DNA of 64,000 bases from an uncultured Rhizobium sp. (GTDB lineage Bacteria > Pseudomonadota > Alphaproteobacteria > Rhizobiales > Rhizobiaceae), in the NCBI GenBank assembly GCA_945952045.1, contig CAMFHE010000002.1, forward strand, positions 124,001 to 188,000, in the 5' to 3' direction. Both the position numbers and the translations under genes were made by a program. The notes under the pieces are model-generated. The model was not told where the DNA came from. It did not search any database and worked only from the letters and a program-made list of their open reading frames with translations. Position 1 is the first letter of the stretch. The number at the start of each line of letters is the position of its first letter. Of this stretch, positions 8,157-16,432 are shown piece by piece.

Positions 8157-9320
8157 ATGATCCCTTCGACCAAAGACATCCTCGCCCGCCTGGTCGCGGA
8201 ACCGACGGTGTCGCGCCGTTCCAATCTCGCCTTGCTCGATTATGCCGAAAGTCTGCTGCGCGAGGCCGGCGCGCGCATCGAGCGTTTCGCCCATCCCGAT
8301 GGAACCCGCGCCAATCTCTGGGCAACGCTCGGTCCGGACGGTCCGGGCGGGATCGTGCTCTCGGGCCATACGGACGTGGTGCCCGTCGAAGGCCAGGCCT
8401 GGAGCAGCGATCCCTATGTGCTGACAGAGCGTGACGGTCGCCTCTTCGGTCGCGGCGCGGCCGATATGAAGGGTTTCGTGGCCGCCGCACTTCGCCTTGC
8501 GCTGCTTTCGACGGGATGCGCGCTGAAACGCCCGCTGCATCTTGCCCTCTCCTATGACGAGGAGATCGGCTGTCTCGGCGTCCGCGGCATGATCGACGCC
8601 CTGGCGATGCGCCCGGATCGGCCGGCACTGTGCATCGTCGGCGAGCCGACCGGCATGAAGATCGCGACCGGCCACAAGGGCAAGGTCGCGCTTCGGGCCT
8701 GTTGCCACGGCCAGGAGGGCCACTCCGCCCTTGCGCCGAACGCGCTCAACGCGCTGCATCTGGGCGCCGCCTTCATTGCCGCCCTCCAGACGCGGCAGCA
8801 GGCGCTGTGCGATCATGGCGCGCGCGATCCCGATTACGACATCCCCTATTCCACCATCCATGCCGGCATGATGCGCGGCGGAACGGCGCTCAACATCGTG
8901 CCGAACCTGTGCGAGATCGATTTCGAAATTCGCAATATCGCCGAAGACAATGCCGAGGATCTGCTCGCCGGCATCAGGGCGGACACCGAAATCATCGCCA
9001 CGCGCCATCGAAACCGTTTTCCCATGGCCTGCATCGAGATATCGCGCGTCTCCGGCTATCCGGGCCTCGCCACCGATCGCCATGCGCCCGCGATCACCCT
9101 GCTGAAACGCATTCTCGGGCCGGACACCGCGACGCTGAAGGTCGCCTTCGGCACCGAGGGCGGCCTGTTCGACCAGGAACTCGGCATCTCCACCGCCGTC
9201 TGCGGCCCCGGCTTCATGGATCAGGGCCACAAGCCCGACGAATTCGTCGGCATCGACCAGCTCGACCGCTGCGATACGATGATGCAACGCCTGCTGGTCG
9301 AGCTGACCCGGGCCGACTAG
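8157..9320 (+). CDS. M20 family metallohydrolase (ArgE/acetylornithine deacetylase-like)
   Basis: The 387-residue length and motifs fit ArgE-type deacetylases: metal-site LSGHTDVVP, the bridging Asp in GRGAADMKGF, the catalytic Glu pair in LSYDEEIGC, and a later GTEGGLFDQELGISTAVCGPG plus a C-terminal His in GHKPDEFV. The dimerisation-domain His (GHSALAPNALNAL) is present. ArgE proteins remove N-acyl groups from amino acids using zinc. In this amine cluster it may deacylate a late intermediate; in the classical histamine route N-formylaspartate has to be deformylated to aspartate, which an ArgE-type enzyme could do. That assignment is inference. It is followed by 201 bases and the ABC importer. 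Confidence 0.85.
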   Translation: MIPSTKDILARLVAEPTVSRRSNLALLDYAESLLREAGARIERFAHPDGTRANLWATLGPDGPGGIVLSGHTDVVPVEGQAWSSDPYVLTERDGRLFGRGAADMKGFVAAALRLALLSTGCALKRPLHLALSYDEEIGCLGVRGMIDALAMRPDRPALCIVGEPTGMKIATGHKGKVALRACCHGQEGHSALAPNALNALHLGAAFIAALQTRQQALCDHGARDPDYDIPYSTIHAGMMRGGTALNIVPNLCEIDFEIRNIAEDNAEDLLAGIRADTEIIATRHRNRFPMACIEISRVSGYPGLATDRHAPAITLLKRILGPDTATLKVAFGTEGGLFDQELGISTAVCGPGFMDQGHKPDEFVGIDQLDRCDTMMQRLLVELTRAD

Positions 9321-9363
9321 GGTCAAAACGCAATCAGCTTGAAGTACGGTCGCCGCAGCGCAA

Positions 9364-9378
9364 TTAGCTTCAACCTAA
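9364..9378. promoter_or_regulatory. LysR-type operator candidate before the ABC importer
   Basis: TTAGCTTCAACCTAA has the same TTAG-N7-CTAA palindrome and T-N11-A spacing as the box at 4597-4611. After the box both sites share GCTT, CGCGT and ATTTACAG in register. About 33 bases upstream there is a partial direct copy (CAATCAGCTTGAAG against CAATTAGCTTCAAC). It suggests common control of importer and amine dehydrogenase, most simply by the LysR protein of the cluster. Confidence 0.6.
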
Positions 9379-9521
9379 CCCATGCTTCCAGATCGCGTTA
9401 TTTACAGTCCGGCCTGCCTTTCCTTCAATGTCGCTACAAACAGGGGAAGAAAAATGCAGCAGCTTACCGGCACGATCCAATGGCGCGAACTGACTGGCGG
9501 CGGGCATTGCGGGGGCGCGGC

Positions 9522-10595
9522 ATGACGCGCCCGAAAGCCATTGAGGTCCGATCGGTATCGAAGAGCTTCGGGGTCTATCAGGCGCTCAAATCCGTCAGCT
9601 TCACCATCGAAAGCAATGAATTCTTCACCATGCTCGGCCCGTCGGGCTGCGGCAAGACCACGCTGCTGCGCATGCTTGCCGGCTTCGAAAGCCCGAATTC
9701 GGGTTCGATCCTGCTGAACGGCAATGAAGTCGTCGCCATCCCGCCGCACAAGCGCCGGGTCAACACGGTTTTCCAGAGCTATGCGCTGTTTCCGCACATG
9801 ACGCTGGAACAGAACGTCGCCTATGCGCTGGAAAATCTCGGCTGGGATGGCAAGCGCATCCGCAATCGCGTCGGCGAGATGCTGGAGCGCGTGCATATGT
9901 CGGCCATGGCCAAGCGCAGGCCGGGCCAGCTTTCCGGCGGCCAGCGCCAGCGCGTCGCGCTTGCCCGCGCGCTGGCCCCCGAGCCGGAGGTGCTGCTGCT
10001 CGACGAGCCGCTTTCCGCCCTCGACCTCAAGCTGAGGCAGGCGATGCGCGACGAGTTGCGCACGTTGCAGCGCGACACCGGCATCACCTTCGTCTTCGTT
10101 ACGCATGACCAGGAAGAAGCCCTCGACATGTCCGACCGCATCGCCGTGCTCGGCAGCGGCGAGGTCCAGCAGATCGGCACGCCGGCGGAGATCTACGAAG
10201 AGCCGGTCAACCGTTTCGTCGCCGATTTCGTCGGCGAGACGAATTTCCTCGATATCGACGTTCTCGAAACCGGCGCCGGTCAGGCGACCGTGCGCACGCC
10301 TTTCGGTGTGTCGATCACCGTGCCGGCGACGGGCGCTGCGGCAAGAGGCCGGGCGACGCTCTCGGTGCGTCCCGAAAAGATCAATCTCGGCAATCAGGCC
10401 GAAGGGATCACCTTCGAAGGCCGCGTCGTCAACAAGAACTATATGGGCGGCTACACCCACTACACGCTCGACGTTTCCGGCACCGAACTGCGCGCCTCGC
10501 GCCGCAACGCCTCGCGCGAGGGCGATACGATTGCGCTCGGCGCCACCGTTGCCGTCGGTTTCGTCGCCGGATCCGCCAGGGTGCTGGCCGCATGA
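9522..10595 (+). CDS. polyamine-type ABC transporter ATP-binding protein
   Basis: A 357-residue ATPase with Walker A GPSGCGKTT at residues 39-47, signature LSGGQRQRVALARAL near 137, Walker B VLLLDEPLSALD, the H-loop FVTHDQEEAL, and a C-terminal TOBE domain (residues about 275-355). This is the PotA/CysA family architecture. I chose ATG 9522 because the protein then starts a few residues before the first strand (IEVRSVSKSFG); an in-frame ATG at 9480 would add 14 residues. Its stop overlaps the permease start (ATGA at 10592), so all four importer genes form one unit. It powers uptake across the inner membrane. Confidence 0.92.
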   Translation: MTRPKAIEVRSVSKSFGVYQALKSVSFTIESNEFFTMLGPSGCGKTTLLRMLAGFESPNSGSILLNGNEVVAIPPHKRRVNTVFQSYALFPHMTLEQNVAYALENLGWDGKRIRNRVGEMLERVHMSAMAKRRPGQLSGGQRQRVALARALAPEPEVLLLDEPLSALDLKLRQAMRDELRTLQRDTGITFVFVTHDQEEALDMSDRIAVLGSGEVQQIGTPAEIYEEPVNRFVADFVGETNFLDIDVLETGAGQATVRTPFGVSITVPATGAAARGRATLSVRPEKINLGNQAEGITFEGRVVNKNYMGGYTHYTLDVSGTELRASRRNASREGDTIALGATVAVGFVAGSARVLAA

Positions 10596-11521
10596 CCGAC
10601 AGCGCCCTCCAGACCCTTGGCCCAGGCGAAAGCGCGCCGCGCGCCCGTTTCTGGCATGACCTGTCCTTCTGGGGCCTGCTGCCCGCACGACTGTTGATGG
10701 GCTTTGCGCTGATCCTGCCGATTTTCATCATCGCCGCCGTTTCGGTTGCGACGCGCGGCGCCTATGGCGGCTTCACCTGGGACTTCAATCCGGCCGGCTA
10801 CAGCCAGATCCTCTTCAACGAGGGCTGGACCGGCGAACTCGAATTCACCCCGCAATATCTGTTCGTCATCGCCCGCACCTTCCTGCTATCCGGCGCGGCG
10901 ACGGCGATCTGTCTCGTCTTCGCCGTGCCGGTCGCCTATTTCATCTCGCGCCAGCCGGCGGGCCGCAAGGCGCTCCTCGTCTATCTCGTGACATTGCCCT
11001 TCTGGGTGTCGATGATCCTGCGCGTCTATGCCTGGATGATCATCCTCGGCAAGGACGGCACGCTGCCGCGCTTTCTGGAAACGCTGGGCTTTCCCGCTGG
11101 CATGAGCTTCATGTTCAACGACGGTGCGACGTTGACGGCAATGGTCTATACCGGCATGCCGCTGATGATACTGCCGGTTTTCGCTTCCATCGAAAAACTC
11201 GACGGCACGCTGATCGAGGCCTCCCACGACCTCTACGGCAATCGCTGGGTGACGTTGCGCAGGGTCATCCTGCCCCTGACGGCGCCGGGCATCGTCGCCG
11301 GCGCCATCCTCGTCTTCGTGCCGGCCCTCGGCGCGGTGCTGGAGCCGACGCTGATGGGCGGCGGCAAGCAGATGATGATGGGCTCGCTCATCCAGCTGCA
11401 GTTCGGCGGCGGTCGCAACTGGCCCTTCGGCGCGGCGATCGCGATGACGCTGATGGCCCTCGTCATGATCTTCCTGATCTTCACGGCGCTGCGCGCCGCC
11501 CGCAGGGAGGCGCGGACATGA
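10592..11521 (+). CDS. ABC transporter permease (PotB-like)
   Basis: This 309-residue inner-membrane protein has about six transmembrane segments and the EAA-type loop EASHDLYGNRWVTLRRVILPLTAPGIV that contacts the ATPase. The N-terminal helix (LLPARLLMGFALILPIFIIAAVSV) and overall length fit the first permease of spermidine/putrescine-type importers. It overlaps the ATPase gene by four bases at its start and the second permease by four bases at its end, so the genes are translationally coupled. Confidence 0.9.
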   Translation: MTDSALQTLGPGESAPRARFWHDLSFWGLLPARLLMGFALILPIFIIAAVSVATRGAYGGFTWDFNPAGYSQILFNEGWTGELEFTPQYLFVIARTFLLSGAATAICLVFAVPVAYFISRQPAGRKALLVYLVTLPFWVSMILRVYAWMIILGKDGTLPRFLETLGFPAGMSFMFNDGATLTAMVYTGMPLMILPVFASIEKLDGTLIEASHDLYGNRWVTLRRVILPLTAPGIVAGAILVFVPALGAVLEPTLMGGGKQMMMGSLIQLQFGGGRNWPFGAAIAMTLMALVMIFLIFTALRAARREART

Positions 11522-12327
11522 CCATGCGCCACGACGTCAAAGCCTATCCGGGGCTCGGGCCCCTGACGGTTTTCTTCTTCCTCTATCTCTATGTGCCGCT
11601 CGCCGTCATCGCCGTCTATTCCTTCAACGCCAACCGGGTGGCCGGTGTCTGGGCCGGCTTTTCGCTGAAATGGTACGGCTCGGCGCTGAACAATGCGGCA
11701 ATGATGAACGCGCTCCAGACCTCGCTGAAGATTGCGGCCGTCGCGACCGTCGTCGCCACGCTCATCGCGCTGTCGGCGGCGCTCGCCATCATCCGCGGCA
11801 AGAACCTGCGCTTTCGCAAGCTGTCGGAGACGGTGGTCAACCTGCCGCTGCTCCTGCCGGAGATCGTTCTGGCGGTCGCCACCCTCATCCTCTTCTCGCT
11901 GCTCGACATCCAGAACGGCATGGTGCGGCTGACGATCGCCCATTCCGCCTTCTGCACGCCATTCGCCTTCCTGCCGATCCGCGCCCGCCTTCAGGGCATG
12001 TCGCTCGATCTGGAAGAGGCGAGCGCCGATCTCTATGCCGACCGCTGGACGACCTTTCGGCGCATCACCCTGCCGCTGATCTTTCCCGGCGTCTTTTCCG
12101 GCGCGATGCTGGCGTTTCTGATCTCGATGGACGATTTCATCACCTCGAACCTGCTTGCCACGGGCGGCTCGACGACATTGCCGGTCTACATCTTTTCCCT
12201 GATCCGCGCCGGCACCTCGCCGGAGCTGAACGCGATCGCGACCCTCTTGATCCTTGCCTCGCTCGTCCTTGCCACCGCGGCCCTTCTCGTCGCCGCGCGC
12301 GGCAGCCGCGACAATGCCGAAACCTGA
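11518..12327 (+). CDS. ABC transporter permease (PotC-like)
   Basis: The 269-residue second permease has about six membrane segments and the coupling loop EEASADLYADRWTTFRRITLPLIFPGVF. The motif SMDDFITSNLLATGGSTTLPVYIFSLIRAGTSPELNA is typical of PotC proteins. It begins inside the end of the first permease (ATGA) and is followed by 42 bases with an AAGAGAGGAACATGAC ribosome-binding region before the binding-protein gene. It pairs with the PotB-like subunit to form the translocation path. Confidence 0.9.
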   Translation: MTMRHDVKAYPGLGPLTVFFFLYLYVPLAVIAVYSFNANRVAGVWAGFSLKWYGSALNNAAMMNALQTSLKIAAVATVVATLIALSAALAIIRGKNLRFRKLSETVVNLPLLLPEIVLAVATLILFSLLDIQNGMVRLTIAHSAFCTPFAFLPIRARLQGMSLDLEEASADLYADRWTTFRRITLPLIFPGVFSGAMLAFLISMDDFITSNLLATGGSTTLPVYIFSLIRAGTSPELNAIATLLILASLVLATAALLVAARGSRDNAET

Positions 12328-12369
12328 CCGGCCGAACCATAAAACATAAGACAAAGAGAGGAACATGAC

Positions 12370-13386
12370 ATGAAGAGATATCTTGCCGCGACTGCCCTTG
12401 CCCTCTGCCTCGCCACGAGCGCGCAGGCAGCCGGCGAACTCAACATCTATGCCTGGGCCGAATCCGTCTCGCCCGACCTCATCGAAAAATTCTCCAAGGA
12501 AAACGACGTCAAGGTGAATGTCGACAGCTTCACCTCCAATGAAGACCTGCTCACCAAGCTGCAGGCCGGCTCCTCCGGCTATGACATCGCGACGCCCTCG
12601 CAGCACTTCCTGCGCGTGATGATCGACCAGGGCATCATCGAGAATTTCGGGGCCAGCAAGCTGAAGGCCTATCAGAATATCGAGGAGAAATGGCGCAATC
12701 AGTGGTGGGACGAAACCCAGGACTATTCCATTCCGCTCGCCTATGGCACCGCCGGCTTCGTCGTGAACACAAACCAGTACAAGGGCCCGACCGACAGTTT
12801 CAAATATTTCTTCGAACCGGGAAGCGAGCTGAAGGGCAAGATCGCCCTGCTCTCCTATCCCGACGAGGTGATCGGCGCCGCGCAGCTCTATCTCGGCGTT
12901 CCCTTCTGCTCCGAAGACCAGGCGGAAATGAAAAAGGTGCTCGATCTCCTGATGGCGCAGAAACCGTCGGTCGCCGCCTATTCCTCGGACAACATCGCCA
13001 GCCGCCTCGCCTCGGGCGAAGTTTCGGCGCATTTCTGGTGGGACGGGGATTCGCTGCGCGCCCGCAAGTCCGGCTCGCCGGTCAAGCTCGCCATGACCAA
13101 GGAAGGTCTCGTCGGCTGGATGGACAGCTACGTCATTCCCAAGGATGCGCCAAATCGCGACAATGCGGTCAAGTTCATCGAATTCATGTCGACCGTCGAC
13201 AATGCGACGGAGCAGATGAATTTCTACTCCCATTCGTCCCCGATGAAGGTCGTCCAGGAGAAGGTCGTCAACACCAGGGAGACCGCGCCGGAACTCTATC
13301 CCGACGTTCCGATCACCTTCTCGCGCACCTGCTCGGCGGCGGCGCAGGATCTCGTCACCCGCGTCTGGACGCAGCTTTTGCAATAA
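12370..13386 (+). CDS. ABC transporter periplasmic binding protein (PotD-like)
   Basis: The 338-residue protein has a clear Sec signal peptide (MKRYLAATALALCLATSAQA, cleavage about residue 20) and then the fold of polyamine-binding proteins: ELNIYAWAESVSPDLIEKFSKENDVKVNVDSF, a Trp-rich middle (EEKWRNQWWDETQDYSIPLAYGTAGFVVNT) and WMDSYVIPKDAPNRDNAVKFIEF. Aromatic and acidic residues in these segments line polyamine sites in PotD/PotF. Together with the shared operator this suggests a cationic amine ligand. Whether that is putrescine, spermidine, agmatine or histamine cannot be decided from sequence. A mosaic repeat follows the stop at once. Confidence 0.9.
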   Translation: MKRYLAATALALCLATSAQAAGELNIYAWAESVSPDLIEKFSKENDVKVNVDSFTSNEDLLTKLQAGSSGYDIATPSQHFLRVMIDQGIIENFGASKLKAYQNIEEKWRNQWWDETQDYSIPLAYGTAGFVVNTNQYKGPTDSFKYFFEPGSELKGKIALLSYPDEVIGAAQLYLGVPFCSEDQAEMKKVLDLLMAQKPSVAAYSSDNIASRLASGEVSAHFWWDGDSLRARKSGSPVKLAMTKEGLVGWMDSYVIPKDAPNRDNAVKFIEFMSTVDNATEQMNFYSHSSPMKVVQEKVVNTRETAPELYPDVPITFSRTCSAAAQDLVTRVWTQLLQ

Positions 13387-13460
13387 GCATTTCCAGGAAA
13401 TGCTTGAAAGCAAAGAGATAGGGCGTTCTCGCGCTTCGAGAAAAGCGGAAACGCCCTATC
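13386..13460. repeat. intergenic mosaic repeat with two hairpins, after the importer operon
   Basis: AGCATTTCC-A-GGAAATGCT forms a 9-bp stem at 13386-13404, then a GAAAGCAAAGAGATA linker and an 11-bp stem GATAGGGCGTT/AACGCCCTATC (13417-13460). The AGCATTTCC module matches the one at 4463. The element overlaps the binding-protein stop codon and may serve as the 3' end of the importer transcript, although there is no T-run. Confidence 0.65.
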
Positions 13461-13705
13461 CCGCGCATGGCCGTCGCGCCGGTGGCGCGGCGGCTTGCCC
13501 TGCGACGCCGCCAAACCGGCTGTTGCCGAATTCCCACATCCGAATTTAATAAGACGACCAGATCAATTTTTCCGGCCCGGACAGCGTTCTCTTTGGCGGT
13601 CACGCTTGTATATGTGTCGAAAGTCGCCGGTTCGAAACGTCTGCGTATCATGAGCGTTGCGATGAATCGGACGATTGAAAGATTTGACTGACTGGAGTTC
13701 ACACA
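13461..13705. other. intergenic region before the porin gene
   Basis: These 245 bases hold no gene. The last 90 bases are AT-richer than their surroundings and should contain the porin promoter; TTGTAT and similar sequences near 13606 are possible -35 elements but none is convincing. GGAG lies about nine bases before ATG 13706. Confidence 0.35.
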
Positions 13706-14773
13706 ATGAATATCAAGAGCCTCCTTCTTGGCGCCGCCGCAGCTCTCGCTGTCGTTTCCAGCGCCCAGGCTGCTGACGCTATCGTTGCCGCCGAGCCTGA
13801 GCCGATGGAATATGTCCGCGTCTGCGACGCTTACGGCACGGGTTACTTCTACATTCCCGGCACGGAAACCTGCCTGAAGGTTGGCGGTCGCGTTCGTTTC
13901 GAAGTTGAGGCTGCGAACTCCTACGTCGCCAACAGCAACCTCGGCTGGCGCACCAAGTCGCGCGCCGAGCTCTTCTTCGATTCGGCCAGCGACACGGAAT
14001 ACGGCCCGCTGAAGACGCAGATCATCACCCGCTTCGACTTCGACGGCACCTATAACGATGGCGAGCACACCACCACCAAGCTGATGGCCGCCAACATCCA
14101 GATCGCCGGTTTCACCGTCGGTCTCGCCGACTCGGCCTATTCGATGTTCACCAACTATGCCGGCGACATCATCAACGACGACGTCATCTCCTATGGTGGC
14201 CTCGAAGTGAACCAGATCACCTACAACTACGACGGCGGCAACGGCTTCAAGGCTGTGGTCTCGCTCGAAGACGGTCGCCTTGCCCGCAACGGCACCGACG
14301 TCTGGGGCAATGCCCGTTACGTCGATGACGACAACTACAAGGTCAATGTCGTCGGCGGTCTCGGTTACACCACCGGCGTGGTCGGCTTCTCGGTTGTGGG
14401 CGGCTACGACAGCCATGCCGAGGAAGGCGCGATCAAGGCTCGCCTCGACGGCACGTTCGGTCGGGTTTCGGCCTTCCTGATGGGCGCCTGGAGCACCGAC
14501 GGCAACACCACCAATGCCTTCGCACCGGGCGACTCCTACGGCCCGTGGGGCGATTGGGCCGTCTGGACCGGCGTCGGCGGCAAGTTCACCGACACGCTCG
14601 GCGCCAACCTGCAGCTCGCCTACACCGACAACAAGACCTTCGCCGCCGCCGCAAACCTGCAGTGGAATCCGGTTGCCAATCTCCTGATCCAGCCGGAAGT
14701 CACCTACACCAAGTGGGATTCGATCGACGAAGATCAGTGGAACGGCATGCTCCGCTTCCAGCGCACGTTCTAA
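13706..14773 (+). CDS. outer-membrane porin (alphaproteobacterial Porin_2 family)
   Basis: The 355-residue precursor has a Sec signal peptide (MNIKSLLLGAAAALAVVSSAQA). It continues with the family hallmark EPMEYVRVCDAYGTGYFYIPGTETCLKVGGRVRFEVEA, whose two Cys are typical of rhizobial and brucella porins. The rest alternates short beta strands and glycine/aspartate loops and ends in an aromatic residue (MLRFQRTF), the outer-membrane insertion signal. It should form a trimeric general diffusion channel. Codon use is more biased than in its neighbours, as expected for a highly expressed gene. A strong terminator follows 26 bases after the stop. Confidence 0.93.
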   Translation: MNIKSLLLGAAAALAVVSSAQAADAIVAAEPEPMEYVRVCDAYGTGYFYIPGTETCLKVGGRVRFEVEAANSYVANSNLGWRTKSRAELFFDSASDTEYGPLKTQIITRFDFDGTYNDGEHTTTKLMAANIQIAGFTVGLADSAYSMFTNYAGDIINDDVISYGGLEVNQITYNYDGGNGFKAVVSLEDGRLARNGTDVWGNARYVDDDNYKVNVVGGLGYTTGVVGFSVVGGYDSHAEEGAIKARLDGTFGRVSAFLMGAWSTDGNTTNAFAPGDSYGPWGDWAVWTGVGGKFTDTLGANLQLAYTDNKTFAAAANLQWNPVANLLIQPEVTYTKWDSIDEDQWNGMLRFQRTF

Positions 14774-14798
14774 GTTTCGGAGCTTCGGCTTCGACAGG

Positions 14799-14838
14799 CA
14801 AGGCTCGCAACCCGACGGTTGCGAGCCTTGTCGTTTTT
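14799..14838 (+). terminator. rho-independent terminator of the porin gene
   Basis: CAAGGCTCGCAACC pairs perfectly with GGTTGCGAGCCTTG (14-bp stem, loop CGAC), followed by TCGTTTTT. It sits between the porin stop and the end of the convergent MocR gene, so it may also limit readthrough from the other side. Confidence 0.92.
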
Positions 14839-14866
14839 CAGGCTGCGCTCCGCTGCGCTGCCGCTC

Positions 14867-16432
14867 TCAGAGCGGCTCAAGGCAGCGCCGCAAGGATTTC
14901 GTCGCGAATTCGATCTCCTGCTCGTTCGAGGCGGCGAAGCCCACGAGAAGCGCCTTTCGCGGCGACATCCGGTTCGCATAATAATAGGACAGTTGCTCGA
15001 CGCCGAGATTGCTGTGCCGGCAACGGGTCAGCAACGCATCCTCGTCCACGGACTGGTCCCGGTAGTAGCAGAGATTGTAGAAGCCCGATGCGAATTCGGG
15101 CGGTTCGAAGATGTCGGCGAAATCGGCGCGCAGGATCTGCAGAAGCCGGTTCTGGCGCTTGGCGTAGATGCGGCGCATGCGGTGCAGATGGCGAACATAA
15201 TGGCCATCCTCGATGAAGCGGCCGACGATCTGTTCGGTGAATTGCGGCAGCGCCCGGTAACGGACCTGGATCAGACGCCGGCATCTTTCGGCAAGCGCCC
15301 GCGGCATGATCATGTAGCCGACGCGCAGCGATTGCAGCAGCGACATGCTGAAAGCGCCGACGTAAATCACCTGCCCGGTCTGATCGAGCGCCTTCAGCGG
15401 CGGAATAGGGCCGCCCCGATAGCGGAACTCGCTGCCGAGATCGTCCTCGATGATCAGCGTGTCGCGATCGGCCGCCCAATGCAGCATTTCCAGCTTGCGC
15501 TTCATCGGCATGGCAATCGTCATCGGCTGCTGCTTGGCGGCGGTGACGAAGGCAAGCTTGACGTCGCGGCTGGCGACCGTCTGCGGGTCCGGTCCCGAGG
15601 CATCGACATGCATGGGCTCGATCCTGCAGCCGGCCGACTGGAAGATCGATCGGATCGCCGCCATCCCCGGCTCCTCGAAAGCCACGGTGTCGCCGGGATC
15701 GAGCAGCAACTCGGCAAGAAGCGTGACCGCGTGATGCGCGCCGAGCGTCGTCACCACGTCCTCGGGCTCGCAGCGGATACCGCGGCTGACGGCGATGTGG
15801 CGGGCGATCTGTTCTTCGAGCAGGGACGGGCGCAAGATCTCGCGATAATTGACGATGCGGAAATCGCCCTCCGCATAGACCTCCTTCGTCAGCCGCGACC
15901 AGATGTCCACCGGAAACAGCCGATGATCGGGCGTCGCCATATGCAGGTGCTGCGATCCGTCGTTGAGGGTGAGCGACGTGCGCCATGTCAGCGCCTGCCC
16001 GCGCCGCGACAGCCGCTTTTCGAACCGGTCCGGGCGTGCGGCTTCGTTTTCGAGAGGCGCGTCCGATGTGACGGGCCGGCGGCGGGGAACCGTTTCCACA
16101 TAGGTGCCGCTGCCGCGCGTGGAATGGAGATAGCCCTCCGCAACGAGCTGGTCGAGCGCCGTCACCACCGTGAAGCGCGAAACCCCAAGGCTTTCCGACA
16201 GGACGCGCGAAGAGGGGATGCGCATCCCGCCCGCAATGACGCCCGACAGGATCATTTCCCGCAAGCCGTCATAAAGCTGGAGGTAGAGCGGCCGGGCGCT
16301 TGCGGCATCGAGTATCAATCCGTCCAGGCTGGATCCGTCGATTGTACGGGCGATGATGGCCTCCTCGCGGTATGGCGGTTCCGTTACAAGTGGACTGGTC
16401 GTTTTTCGCTTTTCTGGCCATGTATACAGCAT
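14867..16432 (-). CDS. MocR/PdxR-type regulator (GntR HTH + aminotransferase fold) lacking the PLP lysine
   Basis: The 521-residue protein has an N-terminal GntR winged helix (ARPLYLQLYDGLREMILSGVIAGGMRIPSSRVLSESLGVSRFTV, residues about 45-95) and a class-I aminotransferase-like domain from about 150. Where MocR proteins normally read GTFSKTL, this one reads VGAFSMSLLQSLRVGYM: the Lys that binds pyridoxal phosphate is Met (ATG codon). The DDY motif before it has also become DDL. It may therefore sense something without forming a PLP Schiff base, or be PLP-independent. The N-terminus is uncertain: a strong GAGGAGG lies about 16338-16350 but is followed in frame only by ATC codons. It is divergent from the binding-protein gene and probably regulates it. 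Confidence 0.88.
   Translation of the reverse strand: MLYTWPEKRKTTSPLVTEPPYREEAIIARTIDGSSLDGLILDAASARPLYLQLYDGLREMILSGVIAGGMRIPSSRVLSESLGVSRFTVVTALDQLVAEGYLHSTRGSGTYVETVPRRRPVTSDAPLENEAARPDRFEKRLSRRGQALTWRTSLTLNDGSQHLHMATPDHRLFPVDIWSRLTKEVYAEGDFRIVNYREILRPSLLEEQIARHIAVSRGIRCEPEDVVTTLGAHHAVTLLAELLLDPGDTVAFEEPGMAAIRSIFQSAGCRIEPMHVDASGPDPQTVASRDVKLAFVTAAKQQPMTIAMPMKRKLEMLHWAADRDTLIIEDDLGSEFRYRGGPIPPLKALDQTGQVIYVGAFSMSLLQSLRVGYMIMPRALAERCRRLIQVRYRALPQFTEQIVGRFIEDGHYVRHLHRMRRIYAKRQNRLLQILRADFADIFEPPEFASGFYNLCYYRDQSVDEDALLTRCRHSNLGVEQLSYYYANRMSPRKALLVGFAASNEQEIEFATKSLRRCLEPL

Noticed and set aside
11233..13413. Long minus-strand open frame opposite the permease and binding-protein genes
   Set aside because: Antisense shadow; no family recognised and the plus-strand importer genes explain the sequence.
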